11,470 nt of DNA from Polaromonas sp. (GTDB lineage Bacteria; Pseudomonadota; Gammaproteobacteria; Burkholderiales; Burkholderiaceae_C): assembly GCA_023259235.1 (NCBI GenBank), contig JAHFQQ010000095.1, forward strand, positions 1 to 11,470, read 5' to 3'. The notes under the pieces are model-generated. The model saw nothing but the letters and a program-made list of their open reading frames with translations. It was not told where the DNA came from and ran no database searches. Shown here piece after piece: positions 1-5,802 of the stretch; the stretch's first letter is position 1; the number at the start of each line of letters is the position of its first letter. The position numbers were made by a program, and so were the translations under genes.

Positions 1-1275
1 GTGATTCCGGCGATGTTTCGCGGCTTTGATTACCTGGCGATGTACCGGGACTTGATGGCGCGCTTTCCGTCGTTGCGCCAGATTTACCTGTTCGACGATG
101 AGGTTCCGGCGGGCGCGCCGCCCGGAACCCAGTCGCTTACCCGCACTGCGCAGCACTATCTGGACAAGGTGGACCGTGTGGCGCTGGATGCGCGGCGCTT
201 TGACCCATTTTTCGATGTTGCGTTGCTCACCACCACCTCGGGCACCACCGGCTTGCCCAAGCTGGTGGAGTGGCCGCTGGCGCCGCGCGTGTGCACGTCC
301 AAGGGCCGCATCGACCTGTGGGGACTCACCAAGGACGATGTCACCATGGCGATCGCGCCGCACGCAGGCGGTGCGGCGGGCACACTGACCTACTTTGCCG
401 CCCCGCTATGCGGTGCCAAGACCGTGATGCTCGAAGACTTCAACCCCGAGGAGGCGTTGGCTACCATGGCGCGTGAAAAGGTCACGGCCATCGGCGTGGT
501 ACCGACGCACCTGGTGCGCATGCTTGAAAAGAACGTTGAAGCCTACGATCTGTCGTCGCTGCGTTTTATCCGCTCTGCCGGCGGCTATCTGTCACCGCAG
601 TTGGCGCAGGAAGCCGAGGCGCGCTTTGGCGCGGTCATCACGTCCGATCTGGGCACACAGGACAAGGGCTCGGTCAGTGGCTGCAAGGTAAGTGATCCCG
701 GCGAATTGCGCCGCCTCACCGTGGGCCAAATGCTGCCGGGCAACCAGGTGCGCCTGATCGGGCCCGAGGGGCAAGAGGTGCCACCCAACCAGCCCGGCGT
801 GCTCTGGTTTCGTGGTCCGCACTCGCCCGCGGGCTACTATCGCGACCTGGCCATGACGGCCGAGGTCTTTGACGCCGATGGCTGGTGCACCACCGAAGAT
901 GTGGTCAAGTTCGACCAGGGCTGCCTGTGGATTTTGGGACGGCAAAAGGACGTGATCATTCGCGGCGGCCAGAACATCTATCCCGCGGAGGTAGAAGGCA
1001 TGATGAATGAGCACCCCGGCGTGGCGGCGGTGGCGGTGGTGGCCTACGCCGACCCCGAATACGGCGAACGTGCCTGCGCCTTCGTGGTGCCACGCAAGGA
1101 TTGCGCGCTTAGCCTGAACGGCATCAAGGACTTCCTGGCCAGCAAGCGTATGGCCAAATTCAAGTGGCCGGAGCGGCTTGAGCTCATCGACCAAATGCCC
1201 ACTGTGGGCGACTCGGGCAAAGTGAACAAGACCGTTTTGCGCGCACGTTTGCTCGATACGGTGCAAGCGGCATGA
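1..1275 (+). CDS. ANL-superfamily acyl/aryl-CoA (or AMP) ligase, 5' end outside window
   Basis: Adenylate-forming enzyme that activates a carboxylic acid with ATP, normally passing the acyl-adenylate to CoA. The 424 visible residues lack roughly the first 120 of a family that usually runs to about 540; the GTG at base 1 is only where the window begins. Visible motifs (window numbering): P-loop TTTSGTTGLPK at 77-87, a DLGTQDKG version of the A5 region at 216-223, ribose-binding region ending TED at 298-300, hinge region GRQKDVIIRGGQNIYP at 313-328 and the C-terminal lysine motif GKVNK at 406-410. Overall style recalls EntE/DhbE-type aryl acid ligases and AliA-type cyclohexanecarboxylate-CoA ligases, so an aromatic or alicyclic acid substrate is likely, but this is inference. 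It ends 40 nt before the CBS gene and probably shares its transcript. Family sure; substrate unknown. Confidence 0.88.
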   Translation: MIPAMFRGFDYLAMYRDLMARFPSLRQIYLFDDEVPAGAPPGTQSLTRTAQHYLDKVDRVALDARRFDPFFDVALLTTTSGTTGLPKLVEWPLAPRVCTSKGRIDLWGLTKDDVTMAIAPHAGGAAGTLTYFAAPLCGAKTVMLEDFNPEEALATMAREKVTAIGVVPTHLVRMLEKNVEAYDLSSLRFIRSAGGYLSPQLAQEAEARFGAVITSDLGTQDKGSVSGCKVSDPGELRRLTVGQMLPGNQVRLIGPEGQEVPPNQPGVLWFRGPHSPAGYYRDLAMTAEVFDADGWCTTEDVVKFDQGCLWILGRQKDVIIRGGQNIYPAEVEGMMNEHPGVAAVAVVAYADPEYGERACAFVVPRKDCALSLNGIKDFLASKRMAKFKWPERLELIDQMPTVGDSGKVNKTVLRARLLDTVQAA

Positions 1276-1315
1276 TGGCCGTGACCGCGCCGTCTGAACC
1301 AAAGGAGATATTGTC

Positions 1316-1756
1316 ATGATGGTACGCAACTGGATGCAGGCCAACCCGATGACCATCCCCAGCGACACGCTGGTGTCCGATGCCAAGCGTCTGCTGGCGG
1401 AGCACAACCTGCACGCGCTTCCCGTGCTCGATCAGGGACGCTTGCGCGGCCTGGTGACGCGCGCCAACATGCTGCGCATGGGACACTTCGTGCTGCGCAA
1501 GCAGGACCCCGACGAGTTCAACTTTTTTGTCAACCGCCTGCGTGTGCGCGACGTGATGGTGCGCTCACCGGCAACGGTCAGCGACGACGACAGCATGGAG
1601 GAATGCCTGCGCAAGGGCCGCGAGTTGCAAGTGGCGCAGTTTCCGGTGATGCATGGCGATCAGGTCGTCGGCATCATCACCGCCAACGAAATCTTCCAGC
1701 TCGCCGCCCACTGCCTGAGCCGATGGCCGGCCCATGATCTGACCAAAATCCAATGA
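1316..1756 (+). CDS. Small stand-alone two-CBS-domain protein
   Basis: A 146-residue cytosolic protein made almost entirely of a CBS pair (Bateman module): CBS1 at about residues 6-55 and CBS2 at about 77-129, joined by a linker containing a basic and aromatic stretch (RKQDPDEFNFFVNRLR). CBS pairs bind adenine nucleotides such as AMP, ATP or SAM and usually regulate a partner. No catalytic domain is fused. The start at 1316 is set by an AGGAG at 1303-1307; the adjacent ATG at 1319 is a possible alternative. It lies between a ligase that would release AMP and a ubiX-like gene 10 nt downstream. Thauera phenylphosphate synthase has a CBS-domain subunit (about 24 kDa from memory), larger than this protein, so a role in aromatic carboxylation is only an analogy. 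A general energy-sensing role is equally possible. Confidence 0.88.
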   Translation: MMVRNWMQANPMTIPSDTLVSDAKRLLAEHNLHALPVLDQGRLRGLVTRANMLRMGHFVLRKQDPDEFNFFVNRLRVRDVMVRSPATVSDDDSMEECLRKGRELQVAQFPVMHGDQVVGIITANEIFQLAAHCLSRWPAHDLTKIQ

Positions 1757-1766
1757 CAATACGGCC

Positions 1767-2366
1767 ATGAACAAGAACGACAAGCTGCCCCTGGTGCTGG
1801 CCATCACCGGCGCCACCGGCGTGATCTACGGCGTCGAGATGCTGCGCGTGCTGCGCGAGCTTGGGCAGGAAACGCACCTGATCCTGAGCGAGGCAGCGGG
1901 CATGAACCTGGCCATCGAGACCGAATATTCAATTGAAGATGTCAAGGCCATGGCCAGCGTGGTTTACAGCAACAAGGACGTCGGTGCGGCAGTGGCCAGC
2001 GGCTCGTTTCGCACGCGCGGCATGATCGTGGCGCCGTGCACCATCAAGACGCTGTCGGCAATTGCGAACAGTTTTACCTACAATCTGGTCATTCGCGCCG
2101 CCGACGTGACGCTCAAGGAACGCCGGCCGCTGGTGCTGTTGGTGCGGGAAACCCCGCTGCACAAGGGCCATCTGGAGTTGATGTCACGGGTGGCCGATTA
2201 CGGCGGCATCCTCCTGCCGCCGATGCCGGCCTTTTATCACAGGCCACAGACCGTGATGGATATCGTGCACCAGACGCTGGGCAAGGCGCTCGATCAGTTT
2301 GGCATTGAACATCACCTGTTTGCGCGGTGGACCGGGAAAGATCGCTGCGCCATTCCGGTCAGGTGA
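1767..2366 (+). CDS. UbiX-like flavin prenyltransferase, probably catabolic type
   Basis: UbiX/Pad1 family, 199 aa (normal length). The family joins dimethylallyl phosphate to FMN, making the prenyl-FMN cofactor of UbiD-type (de)carboxylases; older databases call it a 3-octaprenyl-4-hydroxybenzoate carboxy-lyase. Signature segments are the N-terminal ITGATG loop (13-18), E51 in AIETE, MIVAPCTIKTL (86-96), RAADVTLKERR (110-120), the RETPL segment with E128, and PAFYHRP (154-160). Aligning by eye to Pseudomonas aeruginosa UbiX from memory gives S15 to T17, E49 to E51, K129 to K117, E140 to E128, Y169 to Y157 and R185 to K173, the last a conservative change. The start has no good ribosome-binding site but lies 10 nt after the CBS stop, suggesting coupling. 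The partner UbiD is not in the window. Given its neighbours it more likely serves aromatic catabolism than ubiquinone synthesis, though this is not proven. Confidence 0.9.
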   Translation: MNKNDKLPLVLAITGATGVIYGVEMLRVLRELGQETHLILSEAAGMNLAIETEYSIEDVKAMASVVYSNKDVGAAVASGSFRTRGMIVAPCTIKTLSAIANSFTYNLVIRAADVTLKERRPLVLLVRETPLHKGHLELMSRVADYGGILLPPMPAFYHRPQTVMDIVHQTLGKALDQFGIEHHLFARWTGKDRCAIPVR

Positions 2367-2370
2367 CGCC

Positions 2371-3174
2371 ATGAACTCCCTGCGATGGCTGGCCTGCAGC
2401 GCGCCGACCGGCGCCTTGCGTGGCACGCCAGCAGGCACCGTGGTTTACGCCATAGGCGATATCCATGGCCGCATCGATCTGCTCGACACGCTGTTGCCAG
2501 CGATCGAGCGGCATATCGGTGAGCGGCCGCGCAGCCAGCATGTGGTGATTTTCCTGGGTGACTATCTGAGCCGTGGCATGGATTCACGGGCGGTCGTTGA
2601 GCGGGTCTTGCGCTGGCCGCCGACACTGCCTTCAAACGCCCGCGTGATTACCCTGAAAGGCAATCACGAAGATTTGGCGCTGCGTTATCTGGCCGGTGAC
2701 CTGGACGCGGGTCGTCACTGGTTTGACTACGACGGCCTGGACGCGCTGGCCGACTATGGCGTGACCACGCCCGACGCCGGTGCCCGCGACGAGGCAACGC
2801 TACTGGGGTTGCAGCAGCGTTTTGCCCAGGCGCTGCCGCCGAACCACCTGGCCTTTTTCGAGGCCCTGGCTATCAGTCATCGTGAGCAGGATTACCATTT
2901 TGTGCACGCCGGGGTACGCCCGGGTGTACCACTGGCCGCGCAAACAGCGTTTGACCAGATGTGGATCCGCAAGCGGTTCCTTGAATCGGACGCCGAGCAC
3001 GGCGCCCTGGTGGTGCATGGCCATAGCATCAGCGATCAGCCCGACGTGCATGCCAACCGTATCGGCATCGATACCGGGGCTTATGCCAGCGGTGTGCTCA
3101 CTTGCCTGGTTCTGGAAGGCACCCAGCAGGCGTTCCTGCAGGTGTGCGGGACGCCAGCCCCGGCAGCGGTCTAG
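2371..3174 (+). CDS. PP2A-like calcineurin-family metallophosphatase
   Basis: Phosphoprotein-phosphatase-type metallophosphoesterase, 267 aa, predicted cytosolic with two divalent metals. Motifs in order: GDIHG (29-33), GDYLSRG (63-69), GNHE (97-100), the HAG motif (H179) and VVHGHS (214-219), followed by the typical GIDTGAYASG stretch. Expected metal ligands D30, H32, D64, N98, H179 and H218 are all present. The second motif is usually GDYVDRG; here the aspartate before RG is serine, while the phosphate-binding arginine stays. The frame is open to a TTG at 2299, but ATG 2371 is preferred because AGGTGA sits just upstream and the gap after ubiX is only 4 nt. Family members dephosphorylate proteins, bis-nucleotides or small phosphate esters; the substrate cannot be read here. 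Its stop overlaps that of the convergent gene. Confidence 0.87.
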   Translation: MNSLRWLACSAPTGALRGTPAGTVVYAIGDIHGRIDLLDTLLPAIERHIGERPRSQHVVIFLGDYLSRGMDSRAVVERVLRWPPTLPSNARVITLKGNHEDLALRYLAGDLDAGRHWFDYDGLDALADYGVTTPDAGARDEATLLGLQQRFAQALPPNHLAFFEALAISHREQDYHFVHAGVRPGVPLAAQTAFDQMWIRKRFLESDAEHGALVVHGHSISDQPDVHANRIGIDTGAYASGVLTCLVLEGTQQAFLQVCGTPAPAAV

Positions 3175-3653
3175 CGTGCCACGACCGGCAGGGTCAGATT
3201 CAGTTCTTCGCGGTGGCCGAATCCGAGCGAATTGTCTATGTAAAACAGGCGTTGCGGCTTGATCTGATACCAGCGCACTTTGGCCAGCGCCTTGACAATC
3301 GCCGCGGGCGCCTGGGCCAGCTTGCCCACCACCGGAAACTTTTCTCCGTACAAATGACGGGCGCGGCTTTCGGCTTCACCGGCCAGCTCGCGCACCCGGC
3401 CTTCGAGTTGCACGCCTTTTATGCCTGGCCAATCAGCGTGGTCCGCCTGAATCGTCGCGGCCATCTGGTCGTTTTCCGTCAGGTTGATGCAGTGCCGGCT
3501 GGTCGGCGACGATAAAAAGTACAGATCCCAGCCGTCATGGGCATAGAACACCGCTGCCGCCCACACGCCCTGCGCTCCGGTGGTCGCAAGTGTCGCGACG
3601 TGGCAGCTTTGCAAATGCTGCGCCACCCGCGCGGCCAGGTTTTCCTGGTTCAT
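3171..3653 (-). CDS. YhbP-like pyridoxamine-phosphate-oxidase-fold protein
   Basis: A 160-residue protein of the flavin-binding split-barrel superfamily (pyridoxamine 5'-phosphate oxidase-like, YhbP/UPF0306 style). The core runs from about residue 18 (VATLATTGAQG) through LYFLSSPTSRHCINL (44-58) and IKGVQLEGRVREL (78-90), with a C-terminal RWYQIKPQRLFYIDNS segment (127-142). These resemble the strands that hold FMN in this fold. Members reduce or bind flavin, F420 or heme-related ligands and many have no known substrate, so none is assigned. The start codon overlaps the stop of the upstream regulator gene (ATGA), so the two are translated from one message. The stop overlaps that of the convergent phosphatase gene. 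The pairing suggests a redox or flavin-linked accessory role to the regulated pathway, which is inference. Confidence 0.8.
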   Translation of the reverse strand: MNQENLAARVAQHLQSCHVATLATTGAQGVWAAAVFYAHDGWDLYFLSSPTSRHCINLTENDQMAATIQADHADWPGIKGVQLEGRVRELAGEAESRARHLYGEKFPVVGKLAQAPAAIVKALAKVRWYQIKPQRLFYIDNSLGFGHREELNLTLPVVAR

Positions 3654-5398
3654 GTCGCTTTCGCAGGAGCTGTTGCGGACATGGCACCATCGGCTGCCGG
3701 TTCATCGTCATGCCGACGGCGCAACCGATAAGCCAATTGCGGCCGCGTGATACCCAGCATGCGCGCCGCGGAAGACAGGTTGCCATGGGCCTTGTCCACG
3801 GCGGTTTCCAGCAGCAGGGCTTCCACTTGATCCAGGGTCATCACCCCACCAAGCACGGCCTCGCACAAGTCGTGGCCTGGTGACCTGGCTTGCAGTTTGA
3901 TGTCGCCACGCGAATCCAGCCCGAATTCGCGAGCGTCCGGCTCGTCAAAGGCCGAGAACATGTGGTGCACTTCGACCCGCGTGCCGTTGGGTGCCAGAAT
4001 CACGCCGCGTTCGATCATGTTCTGCAACTCGCGAATGTTGCCTGGCCAGGTGTGGGTGAGCAAGGCGCGCTTGGCCTTGTCGGTAAAACCCTTGAGCCGC
4101 TTGTCATGCAGTGCGCAGTATTTTTCCAGAAAACGCCTGGCCAGAGGCGAGATGTCTTCCTTGCGTTCGCGCAGCGGCGGGATGTTGATCTGGTAGGCAT
4201 TGAGCCGGTAATACAGGTCGGATCGGAACTTGCCTTCCTTGACCAGCAAGCGCAGATCGACGTTGGTGGCAGCCACCAGCCGAACGTTGACCTTGCGCAC
4301 GGTCTGGTCACCCAGCCGCTCAACTTCCCCCTCCTGCAATACGCGCAGCAGTTTGGCCTGCGCGGACAGCGGCAAATCGCCGATCTCGTCCAGAAAAAGC
4401 GTGCCGCCGTTGGCGCGCTCGAAGCGCCCGGCCCGCGAAGCCAGGGCACCGGTGTAGGCGCCCTTTTCCACGCCGAACAGTTCGGACTCCACCAGATCAT
4501 GCGGAATCGCGGAACAGTTGATGGCCACAAACGACGCTTTGCTGCGCGTGCCGCGCTCGTGCAGCGCGCGCGCAAACACTTCCTTGCCAACGCCGGTTTC
4601 ACCCAGCAGCAAGACGGTGATCTGGTTGTTGGCGGCCTGCCGCAGCAACTCGTAGGCAGCGCGAAAAGACGGCGAATTGCCGATCACGTCCGCGGGCAAG
4701 CTGTCCGTGTCGCCAATGCTGGTGCGCAATTCAACCACCTGGGTTTGCAAATCAATGAGTTGCTCGGCAATCGATTCACGGTTGAAAAAGTGCGCGTATT
4801 CGCTGGCATCCTCCCATTCTTCGATGGGCTTGCCAATGATGCGGCAGTGGTCATCGCCCATGCCCGCGCATTCGACCTCCTTATAGAGAATGGGTCGCCC
4901 CATGAAAGAGGAGGTATAGCCGCAGGCATAGCCAATCTGGGTCCAGCATACCGGCTCATGATGTATGCCAAAGTAGTGCCGGTGCCATTGCCCTTCCCAT
5001 GAGTTCTCCCATAGAAATTCAGCATAGAATGTGCCCGCCACGCGGTCCAGTTCCAGGCGAATCTGCGTCACCTTGACGATGCCTTCCAGCGTGTGCAGCT
5101 GCGGACCGGTCAGAAACGCATCGTAATCACTCAGGCTTTGCGCACGGGTGCGCGCCAATTCGGCATCGCGCACGCCAGACTCGTAACCCATGCGGGTGAG
5201 CAGGCCCTGGGCGCGCTCCATGCCGAGCGTGTCAATCAGCTCCTTGCGCAGCAAGGCCTGTGCCTGCGCGTGAATGAGCAGCATGCGGTGCTCGTGCAGC
5301 CAGATTTGCCCGGTCTGGGCACAAAAATGCAGTTGTGAACGCAAATCGCTGGCGCTGACGTCTCCCTGCGCAGGAGAAACGACGCGAAGTTTGGCCAT
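3650..5398 (-). CDS. Sigma-54-dependent aromatic-responsive activator (XylR/DmpR/MopR class)
   Basis: Bacterial enhancer-binding protein, 582 aa. Domains: XylR-N sensor at about 18-120, V4R at about 120-190, a helical linker at about 205-230, AAA+ ATPase at about 237-465 and a Fis-type helix-turn-helix at about 538-562. The ATPase has Walker A GETGVGKE (266-273), sigma-54 contact loop GAYTGA (313-318; usual form GAFTGA) and Walker B GGTLFLDEIG (331-340). The sensor keeps C151, E174, C177 and C185, matching the spacing of the MopR zinc site, and H102 and W130 at the positions of MopR's phenol-contacting residues (recalled from the literature). The frame opens at 5455, but ATG 5398 has AAGGGG four bases upstream and is preferred. 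Such proteins bind upstream sites, sense a mono-aromatic or phenol, then drive sigma-54 promoters. The target is unproven; the convergent ligase-CBS-ubiX operon is the obvious candidate. Confidence 0.95.
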   Translation of the reverse strand: MAKLRVVSPAQGDVSASDLRSQLHFCAQTGQIWLHEHRMLLIHAQAQALLRKELIDTLGMERAQGLLTRMGYESGVRDAELARTRAQSLSDYDAFLTGPQLHTLEGIVKVTQIRLELDRVAGTFYAEFLWENSWEGQWHRHYFGIHHEPVCWTQIGYACGYTSSFMGRPILYKEVECAGMGDDHCRIIGKPIEEWEDASEYAHFFNRESIAEQLIDLQTQVVELRTSIGDTDSLPADVIGNSPSFRAAYELLRQAANNQITVLLLGETGVGKEVFARALHERGTRSKASFVAINCSAIPHDLVESELFGVEKGAYTGALASRAGRFERANGGTLFLDEIGDLPLSAQAKLLRVLQEGEVERLGDQTVRKVNVRLVAATNVDLRLLVKEGKFRSDLYYRLNAYQINIPPLRERKEDISPLARRFLEKYCALHDKRLKGFTDKAKRALLTHTWPGNIRELQNMIERGVILAPNGTRVEVHHMFSAFDEPDAREFGLDSRGDIKLQARSPGHDLCEAVLGGVMTLDQVEALLLETAVDKAHGNLSSAARMLGITRPQLAYRLRRRHDDEPAADGAMSATAPAKAT

Positions 5399-5478
5399 GA
5401 CACCCCTTCTTGATTGACCATCGCGGACGTGCCCGATGCAATTGCTGTCAGGCATTTCACCGCCTTGATGGACCGGCT

Positions 5479-5507
5479 ATTCTGACGCCATAACTGGAAC
5501 CCGGCAA
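5479..5507 (-). promoter_or_regulatory. Candidate sigma-70 promoter for the regulator gene
   Basis: On the minus strand TTGCCG (5507-5502) and CAGAAT (5484-5479) are separated by exactly 17 nt, each matching the sigma-70 consensus at four of six bases. This would give a leader of about 75 nt before ATG 5398. The match is moderate and found by eye. Confidence 0.35.
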
Positions 5508-5527
5508 GGATAACCCGAGGCTCATAG

Positions 5528-5541
5528 TTGATCTGGTTCAA
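5528..5541. promoter_or_regulatory. Inverted repeat resembling half of an XylR/DmpR enhancer site
   Basis: TTGATC-TG-GTTCAA is a near-perfect inverted repeat with 6-bp arms and one mismatch. XylR/DmpR upstream sites, as I recall them, are inverted repeats built on TTGA-N-C and GATCAA with a 4-nt centre; the centre here is 2 nt. It lies about 130 nt before the regulator start, where autoregulation would be plausible. Confidence 0.35.
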
Positions 5542-5553
5542 GAGAGTGCAAAG

Positions 5554-5579
5554 ATAATGGCCCTTATGTGGGTTAACCC
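5554..5579. repeat. Two adjacent palindromes in the intergenic region
   Basis: ATAATGGCCCTTAT (5554-5567) is palindromic at 12 of 14 positions, and GGGTTAACCC (5570-5579) is a perfect 10-bp palindrome two bases later. A TATAGT hexamer follows at 5581-5586. Back-to-back palindromes touching a possible -10 box look like operator sites, but no binding protein can be named. Confidence 0.4.
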
Positions 5580-5611
5580 CTATAGTGCATTGAAAACAAC
5601 AGCTTTGTCCC

Positions 5612-5647
5612 CCTCGTTCAGGACGAGGCCTTGCACGATTCAAGGCC
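5612..5647. repeat. Two adjoining stem-loop inverted repeats
   Basis: CCTCGT-tcagg-ACGAGG (5612-5628) and GGCCTTG-cacgatt-CAAGGCC (5627-5647) are perfect inverted repeats with 6- and 7-bp arms, overlapping by two bases. No T run follows on the plus strand, so they are poor terminators. They could be protein-binding sites or RNA hairpins in a pepP leader. Confidence 0.45.
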
Positions 5648-5685
5648 GGCGCTGCCAGGTCACCCATGAGATCAACGCGTATTCT

Positions 5686-5691
5686 TACAAT
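5686..5691 (+). promoter_or_regulatory. Candidate -10 box for pepP
   Basis: TACAAT matches the -10 consensus at five of six bases and lies about 110 nt before the pepP start. No good -35 box is seen at the usual distance, so the call is weak. TATAGT at 5581-5586 is a rival. Confidence 0.25.
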
Positions 5692-5802
5692 ACCATTCAA
5701 CGGTGATTGTGTTGCGCTTTTTCGCTGCCACGCCTTGAACTTTCGAAAATTGAAAGGATGACATGACATGGAACTGCCGCGAAAAGCACAGAGTAAGGAC
5801 GC

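Larger units (their letters stand above)
5399..5802. other. 404-nt divergent intergenic regulatory region
   Basis: No credible gene lies between the regulator (leftward) and pepP (rightward). The stretch is visibly less GC-rich than the flanking genes and holds several short inverted repeats and candidate promoter boxes, listed separately. Such length is unusual between two simple promoters and suggests room for enhancer-type binding sites. No reading frame here has both a ribosome-binding site and coding character. Confidence 0.75.

Noticed and set aside
1..30. GTG at base 1 as the true ligase start
   Set aside because: The family needs about 120 more N-terminal residues before this point; the codon coincides with the window edge by chance or by cutting.
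592..1407. 271-codon minus-strand frame opposite the ligase and CBS genes
   Set aside because: Overlaps two clear genes, and its low-complexity composition is typical of an antisense shadow.
2299..2370. Upstream extension of the phosphatase to a TTG start
   Set aside because: It would overlap ubiX by over 60 nt and adds no conserved sequence; ATG 2371 has a good ribosome-binding site.
3102..3515. 137-codon plus-strand frame across the convergent junction
   Set aside because: Shadow of the phosphatase 3' end and the opposite flavin-fold gene; no domain or start signal.
3890..5002. 370-codon open frame on the plus strand opposite the regulator gene
   Set aside because: It lies wholly within a well-supported gene on the other strand, has no recognisable domain or ribosome-binding site, and such frames are common in GC-rich codon-biased DNA.
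5399..5455. Upstream start for the regulator
   Set aside because: The extra 19 residues have no family resemblance, and ATG 5398 has a clear AAGGGG site.
5716..5730. Minus-strand GG-N10-GC (TGGCAG...GC) as a sigma-54 promoter for the regulator
   Set aside because: The spacing fits, but the -12 part (AAGC rather than TTGC) is poor and the leader would exceed 300 nt; too weak to annotate.
5758..5766. Minimal frame ATG-ACA-TGA before pepP as a regulatory uORF
   Set aside because: The AAAGG abuts the ATG, so ribosome loading is unlikely, and pepP has its own ribosome-binding site.
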